Shown in pieces: positions 32,484 to 38,578 of a DNA stretch of 45,001 bases. The stretch's first letter is position 1. Each line of letters opens with the position of its first letter. The DNA lies in IMG/VR virus record IMGVR_UViG_3300043449_002207, positions 1-45,001 of that record. The stretch is one strand, 5' to 3'. This stretch comes from a virus. Made by a program: the position numbers and the translations under genes. A model generated the notes under the pieces. The model did no database searches. It was not told the DNA's origin and saw nothing but the letters and a program-made list of their open reading frames with translations.

Positions 32484-32804
32484 TTAGGCGTTACGCTCAT
32501 CGTCTTCATAATATTTCAGGCAGCGGCGGCAGGTCACGTCTTTGAGATTGAGAGTCAGCGTCTTTGGGTCTCGGTTATGAATATTGCCTCTCGCTCCACA
32601 ACGAGGCTTTGGTCGATGAGTTCCAGCAAATACATAATTGCATTGAAGGTGAACGGCTTGAGGCTTGTATGTTGATTGGAACTCGCAAGCTTTTGCCCAA
32701 AGGGCTTGCGCGCAGTTGGCGGCAACGCTTTCAAAGTCGGGCAGTTCTTGGCAATAGATTTCTTTGTATGCAGCTTTGAACGCTGCAATTGATTCTGGGC
32801 TCAT
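32484..32804 (-). CDS. Cys-rich hypothetical protein (106 aa)
   Basis: The C-terminal half has spaced Cys and His: LQCNYVF, PRCGARGNI, then VTCRRCLKYYED, so it probably binds zinc, maybe as a nucleic-acid binding ribbon. The N-terminal half is helical. No family is recognised. It lies one base from the previous gene in the late operon and before the small terminase. Confidence 0.6.
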   Translation of the reverse strand: MSPESIAAFKAAYKEIYCQELPDFESVAANCAQALWAKACEFQSTYKPQAVHLQCNYVFAGTHRPKPRCGARGNIHNRDPKTLTLNLKDVTCRRCLKYYEDDERNA

Positions 32805-33374
32805 TTATTTAATCCTCATAACTCGGCAGATAGCAGCGCTGGCGTTTGTGGTCTCAAATTCGAAGCCACGGTTCTTCTTCTCTCTGCGAACAGCAGCGAT
32901 TAGCCCGATAGGCATGTATGAGCCACGATAAGGTGGGCTTATGAACGGATAATCAAAAGAGTCTCCAACTTCCATGGTTCCAAGTTCAGGGAATCGAACA
33001 GTTTCGGGGCCGCTCTTGTCTGGTTCCGATTTAATTCCAGAGACGAAAAAAACAATAATCGACTTATTGTGGTGCGGTGAGTTCTTGGATGAATTTTGCA
33101 GTCGAACCCTAACCTTACGTCTTTTGCACCATTGGCTTGCTGCAACCCGAAGTGATGCATATTGTTCTGGCCCATTGAGTTGAATCAAAATACCGTCTCC
33201 TGGTTTTTCGAGAAGGTCAAAGTTGAAGTCGACTGTCTCCTGTTCTGAACAAACAACTTTAAAATGCTTAGGCTCTTTGCTTGCCATCAGGGAGTGTTCT
33301 TCGTCTTTTTTCAAAATACGATACACGCCAGCGGCGCTTGTTTTTAATTCAGTGATTTCAATTTTACTGTTCAT
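32805..33374 (-). CDS. First gene of the late operon, hypothetical (189 aa)
   Basis: It is the gene nearest the left side of the 375-base control region, with GAGGGG just before its ATG. The protein is mixed beta and charged: EVGDSFDYPFISPPYRGSYM in the middle, then AAVRREKKNRGFEFET. I do not recognise a family. As the first gene read leftward it could be a late regulator, but no DNA-binding motif is clear. Confidence 0.6.
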   Translation of the reverse strand: MNSKIEITELKTSAAGVYRILKKDEEHSLMASKEPKHFKVVCSEQETVDFNFDLLEKPGDGILIQLNGPEQYASLRVAASQWCKRRKVRVRLQNSSKNSPHHNKSIIVFFVSGIKSEPDKSGPETVRFPELGTMEVGDSFDYPFISPPYRGSYMPIGLIAAVRREKKNRGFEFETTNASAAICRVMRIK

Positions 33375-33440
33375 TTCGTCCCCTCAATTCAATTTGTAAC
33401 CGTAGTCGCGGTGCGTCTGAAGTTACATTTGCGGCATGTT

Positions 33441-33470
33441 TAAGGGCATCTGAGAAATGAAATGCCCTTA
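33441..33470. repeat. Perfect 9-bp inverted repeat
   Basis: TAAGGGCAT (33441-33449) and ATGCCCTTA (33462-33470) form a perfect stem with a 12-base loop. In the leftward transcript it would lie in the leader of the gene at 33374. It has no T-run after it, so an operator or leader hairpin is likelier than a terminator. Confidence 0.65.
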
Positions 33471-33544
33471 TACGTGCCAACCACTGTTGTAACCGTACTT
33501 TTGCAAAACACTACTTTCATAACTCCCCAAACTCAATGTTAATT

Positions 33545-33589
33545 ATCGTTAACAACGTAAATCGTTAACAATATGATTTCTGTTAACAA
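33545..33589. repeat. GTTAACAA direct repeats
   Basis: ATCGTTAACAA occurs at 33545-33555 and 33561-33571, and GTTAACAA again at 33582-33589. The core GTTAAC is a palindrome. Spacings are 16 and 18 bases. It is a likely binding site set distinct from the GTTACA family. Confidence 0.75.
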
Positions 33590-33749
33590 CAATACACACT
33601 CTATTCTGTAATATATATAAATACAAGTTACATAGGTTACATAAGTTACAGTATTGATATTAAAGCAATTAACGCACTTATGAATGAAGTTACATTATGG
33701 TTACAAAAGTTACACTGGACAATGACCTAAAGGCCAGTAAATTCCAACT

Positions 33750-34040
33750 ATGAACAAAAACCCAAAAGCAATTCTCGTAAAACAAAGGCTTATCGAAGAA
33801 CTCGAAGAACTTGATTTTGATTTAATTCTTTCAAAGATGCCGATGGCCGAAGAAGACAAGGCGAAGCTGGAATCAATAGTGTTTGAGTTGTTAAAGAAAT
33901 CAGGCGGAGACTTAAGAAGAATTGATAACATGAGCCGAAAGGCGAAATTCATCGTCTCCATAATCCACGACCTCGTGGAAGCGGTCGTCAGGCCAGAGTT
34001 CAGCGAAGCCTTAACCGACAATTCACATGACGCACCTTGA
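33750..34040 (+). CDS. Hypothetical helical protein (96 aa)
   Basis: It is the first gene rightward of the control region. The protein is helical and charged (KQRLIEELEELDFDLILSKM, then DKAKLESIVFELLKKSGGDLRR). The ATG has a weak ribosome site. No family is recognised. Its position right beside the repeat region makes it a candidate to bind it, though no HTH is clear. Confidence 0.6.
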   Translation: MNKNPKAILVKQRLIEELEELDFDLILSKMPMAEEDKAKLESIVFELLKKSGGDLRRIDNMSRKAKFIVSIIHDLVEAVVRPEFSEALTDNSHDAP

Positions 34041-34066
34041 CAGAAGCTAAGCGGCTTTGGTATCAT
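34037..34066 (+). promoter_or_regulatory. Sigma-70-type promoter candidate
   Basis: A perfect TTGACA (34037-34042) is followed 18 bases later by TATCAT (34061-34066). A start near 34073 would give a leader of about 12 bases that includes GAGGTG and the ATG at 34085. It lies at the end of the previous gene, so it could boost the rest of the small-gene operon. It was found by eye only. Confidence 0.5.
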
Positions 34067-34084
34067 CTATATAGAGGTGCAAAA

Positions 34085-34372
34085 ATGAAGACTCAAAGCA
34101 AAGACAAAATCGAGAAGGCCGACCGACTGTTCGCCATAATCCAAATGAGACTCCAGCTTGAAAAAGAAGAAGCTGAGCTTAAGGATTACTTCAAAGCCGA
34201 AATCACTGACGGCTTGCTGGAAGCAGGCGATATCGTCATGACCCTTGAAACCAAGACTCGCACGAGCCTGGACAAGAAGTCCCTTGAAGCTGAAATGGGC
34301 GCGGAGTTCGTTAAGCAGTTCGAGAAGGTCTCTGAGTATCAACAACTCAACGTGAAATCGAGGGCAGCATGA
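34085..34372 (+). CDS. Hypothetical phage protein with Gp157-like tail motif (95 aa)
   Basis: The ATG at 34085 follows GAGGTG; a longer frame starting at a TTG (34037) uses the promoter sequence and is rejected. The end TRTSLDKKSLEAEMGAEFVK with QFEKVSEYQQLNVKS resembles a pattern I recall in many small phage proteins (S-R-x-S-x-D-x-x-x-L, then Y-x-K-x-S-x-Y-x-x-x-x-V-K), whose role is unknown. The start is a coiled-coil-like helix. It is coupled to the next gene by a 4-base overlap. Confidence 0.65.
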   Translation: MKTQSKDKIEKADRLFAIIQMRLQLEKEEAELKDYFKAEITDGLLEAGDIVMTLETKTRTSLDKKSLEAEMGAEFVKQFEKVSEYQQLNVKSRAA

Positions 34373-34605
34373 ATCGCGGTAAAAAACACAGAAGCAATTA
34401 CCAAGACCTGTTCGGCGAGGACTATGGCAATATTCCCAAGTCGGTCTTCGCGGCCATTGCGGTCTCGTTCGCGCTCAGATTAACCGAGAAGTCGCCAGGC
34501 ATGTATCACGAGGACAACGCCCTTCATAAGATTTTCGAGGAATGGCGGGTTCTTCACGCAAACGAAATCGTTCAGCAGAAGCCCATCCAAAGGAGTAAAT
34601 TATGA
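34369..34605 (+). CDS. Hypothetical protein (78 aa)
   Basis: ATGA overlaps link it to both neighbours. The product has a basic start (NRGKKHRSNYQDLFG) and a helical middle (SVFAAIAVSFALRLTEKSPG) with some hydrophobic character. No family is recognised. Confidence 0.6.
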   Translation: MNRGKKHRSNYQDLFGEDYGNIPKSVFAAIAVSFALRLTEKSPGMYHEDNALHKIFEEWRVLHANEIVQQKPIQRSKL

Positions 34606-34868
34606 AACTCACGGCAGAACGCGACAACGACAACTGTTGGATTGTTAAAGACGAGCTTGGGCACCTGGTTCCAGTTGTTCAGGTATTCGTCAGTGCAAGC
34701 GAAGCAGAACGCTTGGCAAGGCTGTTTGCGGCGGCTCCTGAAATGGAGCGGGTCTTGGAAAAAATGTATGCGGCCCACATATCCGACGATGAATACAGCG
34801 ACGGCGCGGTGACTGAGCTTCTGACATATCTACCAATGATGTTTAAAAAATGGAGAGGTGAGTCGTGA
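34602..34868 (+). CDS. Hypothetical protein (88 aa)
   Basis: The sequence CWIVKDELGHLVPVVQVFVS is strand-like, and EAERLARLFAAAPEMERVLEKM is a helix. Phage proteins of about this length with A-x-x-x-A-A-P-E-(M/L)-(L/Y)-x-x-L are very common in small early operons and of unknown function. It is coupled by overlaps on both sides and has AGGAG before the ATG. Confidence 0.65.
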   Translation: MKLTAERDNDNCWIVKDELGHLVPVVQVFVSASEAERLARLFAAAPEMERVLEKMYAAHISDDEYSDGAVTELLTYLPMMFKKWRGES

Positions 34869-35077
34869 AAATTGAAATAAAACTGACCAAAGCTCAACTG
34901 GCTTTAGTCTTAGAAGCTTTGCATGAGTATGGCGAAGTTCTCATTGACGGAGCTTGGAAATACGGCAAAGGCGGCAAGTCCGTTTTGTATAAATCAGACC
35001 ACATGTATAAGTTGGGCAAGAAAATGCACGAGCTATGCGACAAATTGCCAAGAAGTAAAATTAAAGGCGCGTCATGA
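34865..35077 (+). CDS. Hypothetical protein (70 aa)
   Basis: A GTG start overlaps the previous stop (GTGA). The product is basic and helical (IEIKLTKAQLALVLEALHEY), and no domain is recognised. The stop overlaps the next start. Confidence 0.58.
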   Translation: MKIEIKLTKAQLALVLEALHEYGEVLIDGAWKYGKGGKSVLYKSDHMYKLGKKMHELCDKLPRSKIKGAS

Positions 35078-35418
35078 AAATCAAAATTTTGACTTTTTTC
35101 CTGCTCTTTTCGTGCGGCTCCAAGAAGGAAGGCGTTTCAGCTTCCTGCGGATTACCGTCGGGAATATATCAAGGAACAGCAAAGCAGGTTAGCATTTCTG
35201 GTTGCTCGTTCCAGTTTCAATCGTCAGGCGGTTGCATGATGACTGGAACTTACAACGCACTGGCGGGAAGCCTTCATGTCGACATTGATAATTACACCTC
35301 GGCGTGCGGAGTATCGTCAAACGAAATGAATTGCTCGTACTCCATGAATTCAAGCTCATCATTCCATCTAACCTGTCCGCAGTACGGAATATCAGATAAT
35401 TTTGCGAGGGACTTATGA
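35074..35418 (+). CDS. Cys-rich lipoprotein (114 aa)
   Basis: MKIKILTFFLLFSCGS is a short lipoprotein signal with lipobox L-F-S-C, Cys14 predicted lipidated. The mature protein is small, Ser/Gly/Cys-rich and beta-like (GSLHVDIDNYTSACGVS). Lipoproteins carried among phage accessory genes can block entry of other phages. That is inference here. The next gene is a similar lipoprotein. Confidence 0.65.
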   Translation: MKIKILTFFLLFSCGSKKEGVSASCGLPSGIYQGTAKQVSISGCSFQFQSSGGCMMTGTYNALAGSLHVDIDNYTSACGVSSNEMNCSYSMNSSSSFHLTCPQYGISDNFARDL

Positions 35419-35774
35419 AACACTATATTATTGTCATGATTTTGCTGGCGCTATCGTGCTCCAAGAAACCTAAGAATGAATGTTACACCCATTGGATTTC
35501 GATTTTTAATCAGAAGCTCACGCTTGGTTGCGACAAGACAATTCAATATGAGCGGCCCGAGCCTTCGGCATGTAAGCTCAGCGGAACATATGAGAAGGGC
35601 GCGAACTTCGCAGAGAGCAACGCAATTATTTGGCATATCAAGGAGACCTGCACTGGAGTTAAGACGACAGAAGCGACCGTTCCAGTTTGTTACATTTCAG
35701 AGAACAAGGAGTTCACGAACTTCGGATGTCGCGAGCTTGGAATTAATCAATCATTTTACAGGGTGAAGGAATGA
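35415..35774 (+). CDS. Cys-rich lipoprotein (119 aa)
   Basis: MKHYIIVMILLALSCSKK is a lipoprotein signal with lipobox A-L-S-C. The mature part has six more Cys and a KLSGTYEKG segment that parallels the GTYNALAGS segment of the previous lipoprotein. The two are probably diverged copies of one gene, since they share size, lipobox and the G-T-Y motif. The function is unknown. Confidence 0.65.
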   Translation: MKHYIIVMILLALSCSKKPKNECYTHWISIFNQKLTLGCDKTIQYERPEPSACKLSGTYEKGANFAESNAIIWHIKETCTGVKTTEATVPVCYISENKEFTNFGCRELGINQSFYRVKE

Positions 35775-36013
35775 AAAAATATAACCTGGAACTCACCAAA
35801 CAGGAGTTAACCGTATTGTATAGCTCGTTGATGTCTTCTGAACTCGAAACTTCTCGCGTCGTCAAACGACTGACAAAGCAGATTCCCAAGTCATATGACT
35901 GCGATGAACAATACGAAAGAATGAAAAGGAAGGGGTATTTGGAGCAACACGAAATCGACAACGCGGCACTGATGAAAAAGGTTCTTAAGAAAATTCAGGA
36001 GACAAATAAATGA
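35771..36013 (+). CDS. Hypothetical protein (80 aa)
   Basis: A soluble helical protein starting KKYNLELTKQELTVLYSSLM, with charged residues through to the end. This opening (L-T-x-x-E-L-x-x-L-x-x-x-L) recalls small phage proteins similar to the 34865 product (IKLTKAQLALVLEAL), hinting at gene duplication in this operon. No function is recognised. Confidence 0.58.
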   Translation: MKKYNLELTKQELTVLYSSLMSSELETSRVVKRLTKQIPKSYDCDEQYERMKRKGYLEQHEIDNAALMKKVLKKIQETNK

Positions 36014-36219
36014 AGCCGATAATCCTAAAGTCTAACCCGCCCAAGGAACTCAAAGAACTTGACGAGTGGGCGGACAAAAATTATGAATACGGCACGCCTG
36101 AGCAATTTAAGAAATACCTTGCAGAGATTGGTCGCAGGGGCGGATTGGTAAAATCTGAAGCAAAGGCAAAAGCTGTTCGCGAGAACGGCAAGCGACCCAA
36201 GAAGCCGAGGAAAAAATGA
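36010..36219 (+). CDS. Small basic protein (69 aa)
   Basis: The end reads AEIGRRGGLVKSEAKAKAVR, then ENGKRPKKPRKK, a strongly basic tail. Phage proteins with the (I/L)-G-(R/K)-(R/K)-G-G and ARENGKKGGRP-like pattern are common and thought to bind nucleic acid. It is coupled to its neighbours by overlaps. Confidence 0.6.
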   Translation: MKPIILKSNPPKELKELDEWADKNYEYGTPEQFKKYLAEIGRRGGLVKSEAKAKAVRENGKRPKKPRKK

Positions 36220-36467
36220 CAAACGAAGACGATTTCGATGTTTGGTTTAAGGGCGCGGTGCTTCACAACATGAATATTAAGATTGCTGTAAAAAAAGCTT
36301 TTGATGCGGGTCAAGCGGCTTTGCTTCGGAACCTGCCGAAAATCACCATTGGCGATTTCGTCCAAGCCAAAGAGAAGTACGACCCCGACGCGAACAACCA
36401 TTCATTCGAAATGTTTTTCGACGCGGTTAATTTATTTAAGAAACGCCTTGAGGAAAGAATTAAATGA
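36216..36467 (+). CDS. Hypothetical protein (83 aa)
   Basis: It begins TNEDDFDVWFKGAVLHNMNI and has an AFDAGQAALL segment. The short W-x-x-x-x-x-x-F-D-A-G-Q pattern recurs in the next product (SWEAGQACL), as in a widespread set of small phage proteins of unknown role. Both ends overlap neighbours. Confidence 0.6.
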   Translation: MTNEDDFDVWFKGAVLHNMNIKIAVKKAFDAGQAALLRNLPKITIGDFVQAKEKYDPDANNHSFEMFFDAVNLFKKRLEERIK

Positions 36468-36706
36468 GCCGCAAAGAATTCGAAGACTGGTATTTGAACC
36501 CCAAGAATCATGCGGGCGGTTGCTGCGGTTGTATAGAGGATAACTTTCAATCGTGGGAAGCGGGACAAGCGTGTTTACGCGCAACCAAATTGATTAGCTT
36601 CGAGGATTATTGGCTCACGAAAAAAGAAACCGAGCCCTCTCTTTATAAACGAATAGCGAGCGAATCTTGGTCGGCAGCGTTAGCCGCAAAAGCCAACACT
36701 AAATAA
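36464..36706 (+). CDS. Hypothetical protein (80 aa)
   Basis: It is the last gene of the coupled operon. It contains FEDWYLNPKN, HAGGCCGCIED and FQSWEAGQACLRA, the latter shared in pattern with the previous product. The Cys group could bind metal. Its end overlaps, on the other strand, the stop of a small membrane protein frame (36680-36787). Confidence 0.58.
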   Translation: MSRKEFEDWYLNPKNHAGGCCGCIEDNFQSWEAGQACLRATKLISFEDYWLTKKETEPSLYKRIASESWSAALAAKANTK

Positions 36707-36787
36707 TTTATGCAAAACAACCGAGATTAAAGCGAGTCCAGTTCCAAGGCCCAAGCCAGTTATAAATGCGTTCAAATAAATATTCAT
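36680..36787 (-). CDS. 35-residue single-span membrane protein candidate
   Basis: The ATG at 36787 (- strand) opens a frame encoding MNIYLNAFITGLGLGTGLAL and then ISVVLHKLF, one hydrophobic span with a Gly-zipper-like GLGLGTGLAL run. It lies 14 bases downstream of the secreted fibre-like gene, so it could be co-transcribed. The ribosome site (AAGAAAG) is weak. It overlaps the + strand gene end by 27 bases. Confidence 0.38.
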   Translation of the reverse strand: MNIYLNAFITGLGLGTGLALISVVLHKLFSVGFCG

Positions 36788-36801
36788 GTAAATTTTCTTT
36801 C

Positions 36802-37401
36802 TTAGTTGATGTCGGTGTAAGTGCCTTGTTCTTTTGCGACAGGCGCCCACTGAGAAGCAGAGATTGCTTGCAATACGACAGAGTTTCCAAGGGTCGCATT
36901 ACGAATTGAATCGCCAGCGGCATTTGTAAGAATCAAAATTTGGTCAGCGTCATCAGGGTTCACGTCGAAGTTCGAAGCGTTTGCAGTGATGAAAGTTAAG
37001 CGACAACCAATAACGGCAGAAGCTTCAGGCAGGTTTATCGCAACGGCGCCAGAGTTATAAAAAGTTCCGCCACATTGGGCAGCAGTGATAGTTGTTGCGG
37101 TTGCTGCAACCATATTTTGCAAGAAACCAGATATTGAATCGCCGCCGTCGCCAACAATGTTTCCACTGAGAGTCGAGGTTCCAGTGACCGCGAGAGTTGT
37201 TGCGGTTGCTGCCGTGGCAGAAATCATTTTAAGCTTGCCGCTTGCAATTGAGCAGGTGATACCTGTTCCGCAGGTTACTTGATTTTTAATTCCAATTTCA
37301 GCGCCGTTGACATCAAAGTATTGAGTCGCTGCAAACGCAGGCAAAGAAGCAAACAACAAGAGAAACGAAAGGACGGATTTTTTGAGGTTTTGTTTTTTCA
37401 T
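36802..37401 (-). CDS. Secreted fibre-like/decoration protein (199 aa)
   Basis: A clear signal peptide (KKSVLSFLLLFASLPAFAATQ, cut after AFA) leads into a Thr/Ala/Gly-rich beta protein with TLAVTGTSTLSGNIVGDGGD, then SISGFLQNMVAATATTITAA and later LPEASAVIGCRLTFITANAS. Such repeats of T-L-x-V-T-G-x-x-T-L-x-G occur in phage appendage proteins. It is far from the structural operon, in an accessory area. It may be a cell-surface or virion-attached protein. Together with 6346 and 23160 it forms a set with Sec signals. Confidence 0.65.
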   Translation of the reverse strand: MKKQNLKKSVLSFLLLFASLPAFAATQYFDVNGAEIGIKNQVTCGTGITCSIASGKLKMISATAATATTLAVTGTSTLSGNIVGDGGDSISGFLQNMVAATATTITAAQCGGTFYNSGAVAINLPEASAVIGCRLTFITANASNFDVNPDDADQILILTNAAGDSIRNATLGNSVVLQAISASQWAPVAKEQGTYTDIN

Positions 37402-37501
37402 GGTTTCAGTGTAAGAGAAAATCGAGCTTGGGAATAGGGTTTCAGGTGCCGACGAACAGTGCGTTATTAATCTTTTGACGCTTGGACTGTATGCTTAAAG
37501 G

Positions 37502-38137
37502 ATGAAGAAATTTCTCATTGGCCTGCGTTCGAAGTTCCTTTGTTGGCTCATGCAAACTGGCCCCTATATGTTTTTGCTCCGTTATATAGTGCCAAACTTG
37601 AAGCTGCTTCAAGCTCCAGGGCCAGGATATTTTGTCAAAGAACATATAAGAAACCACATGAAGCCAGGAGACTTCTTGATTTCAAAGGCACGTTACAATT
37701 TCACGAACTTAATTATCGGCGGCAAGTTCTCTCACGGCTCGGTTGTCACCAACCTCAAAGAAGGAAGGGACGGCAACGCTCTATTGATTGCTGAAATGAC
37801 GGCCAATGATTTCGACCTCGTTGGCGTTGACCATTTCGCGCACGGAACAACTCGCATTGCGCTTATGAGATTCAAAGATTACGACCCCGAGTATGGAGAG
37901 AAGGTCTCAAATTTCTGCATGACCCTGTCCGACAGGCGTTACGACGCCAGGTTCAACCTCGGAGTGGAAGCGCTCTATTGTTCGGAGCTTTGTTATCAGG
38001 CGGATTATGAGGGCAGGATGAAGGCCGACCTCTCGGACTTGGTCGGAATGGGCAGGCCGTATCTTTCGCCCGACGGAATCTATTGCGCGCCAGGGCTCGA
38101 AGTTGTTTACGAGTGGAAGGACGAAGGTTGGCATTAG
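37502..38137 (+). CDS. Permuted papain-like (YiiX/YaeF-type NlpC/P60) amidase
   Basis: The 211-residue protein has KPGDFLIS (54-61), then IIGGKFSHGSVV (71-82) and ALYCSELCYQA (157-167). This is the permuted papain order, His78 first and Cys160 later, as in YiiX/YaeF-like members of NlpC/P60. Typical substrates are peptidoglycan stem peptides or acyl groups. The N-terminal basic and aromatic segment (residues 1-30) is weakly hydrophobic and may touch the membrane. It stands alone as a single gene between a fibre-like gene and a lipoprotein. A role in lysis or entry, or modification of a host molecule, is possible. Confidence 0.75.
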   Translation: MKKFLIGLRSKFLCWLMQTGPYMFLLRYIVPNLKLLQAPGPGYFVKEHIRNHMKPGDFLISKARYNFTNLIIGGKFSHGSVVTNLKEGRDGNALLIAEMTANDFDLVGVDHFAHGTTRIALMRFKDYDPEYGEKVSNFCMTLSDRRYDARFNLGVEALYCSELCYQADYEGRMKADLSDLVGMGRPYLSPDGIYCAPGLEVVYEWKDEGWH

Positions 38138-38212
38138 GAAGCGTTCGCTCAACGGTAACGGAATAAAAAGTCGCGTTCTGGAACAATGGGAAAGTCCCGA
38201 TAAGCTAAGGCT

Positions 38213-38434
38213 ATGAAAAAATCAATCTTATCAATCGTAACAATTTTCTCTCTCTCAGCATGTGGCATGTTCGGCGGCGGCAGTAATGAAGGCGGCGGCG
38301 GTTCTCAACTCGGAACCTTTCACCCTGGGCCTTACACCGACGAAGCAACCGGCAAAACCTGCAACGCTCCAGGCGGATATTGCGAAGACGACAAGTCTTG
38401 TCACTCGTCCGCAAGTAAATGCAAAAAGCAATAA
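38213..38434 (+). CDS. Small lipoprotein (73 aa)
   Basis: MKKSILSIVTIFSLSACGM is a lipoprotein signal with lipobox L-S-A-C. A Gly-rich linker (FGGGSNEGGGGS) follows, then a Cys-rich end (CNAPGGYCEDDKSC, later KCKK) likely held by disulfides. It is the second gene of a short + strand pair with the amidase gene, 75 bases downstream. The function is unknown; an envelope role is implied. Confidence 0.65.
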   Translation: MKKSILSIVTIFSLSACGMFGGGSNEGGGGSQLGTFHPGPYTDEATGKTCNAPGGYCEDDKSCHSSASKCKKQ

Positions 38435-38578
38435 CTCTGCGCGTCTGACATTTTTTTGTTTATAGATTTTTTATCTCTGCTTAAGAGATACTAAATTGGT
38501 TCATGTTCATATGGTGCGGGCGTTGGGTGAAGGTTTTTATATCCTAGTTTTTTCCTTTATCTAACGTCCGCTCCCTCC
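38435..38578. other. Convergent intergenic region with two inverted repeats
   Basis: No gene is seen. TATCTCT/AGAGATA (38472-38478, 38484-38490) is a perfect 7-bp stem with a 5-base loop. GCGGGCGTT (38516-38524) pairs with AACGTCCGC (38563-38571) with one G-U, around a 38-base AT-rich loop. The region separates a + strand lipoprotein from the end of the - strand replication operon, so transcription from both sides meets here. Neither stem has a typical T-run, so termination is unproven. Confidence 0.45.

Larger units (their letters stand above)
33395..33714. repeat. Nine GTTACA-type hexamers
   Basis: GTTACA occurs on the + strand at 33422, 33627, 33636, 33645, 33689, 33700 and 33709. Its complement TGTAAC occurs at 33395 and 33488. 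The copies at 33627-33650 are exactly nine bases apart (AAGTTACAT, AGGTTACAT, AAGTTACAG), and the last three are 11 and 9 apart. This density and regular spacing suggest protein binding sites. Confidence 0.85.
33375..33749. promoter_or_regulatory. 375-bp gene-free divergent control region, candidate origin/operator
   Basis: No gene is seen here; the region lies between the leftward late operon and the rightward small-gene operon. It holds nine GTTACA/TGTAAC words, three GTTAACAA words, an inverted repeat at 33441-33470 and AT-rich sequence (33595-33680). Clustered direct repeats beside AT-rich DNA are what origins with iterons look like. Repeats overlapping promoters are what phage operators look like. 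A promoter for the rightward genes could be TTAACG at 33669 with TACATT at 33691 (16-base spacer), overlapping the repeats. Roles are inferred. Confidence 0.6.

Noticed and set aside
33443-33478. Sigma-54-like TGGCACG (- strand) upstream of the late operon
   Set aside because: The -12 GC is one base out of the required spacing and the -12 element is AGGG and not TTGC.
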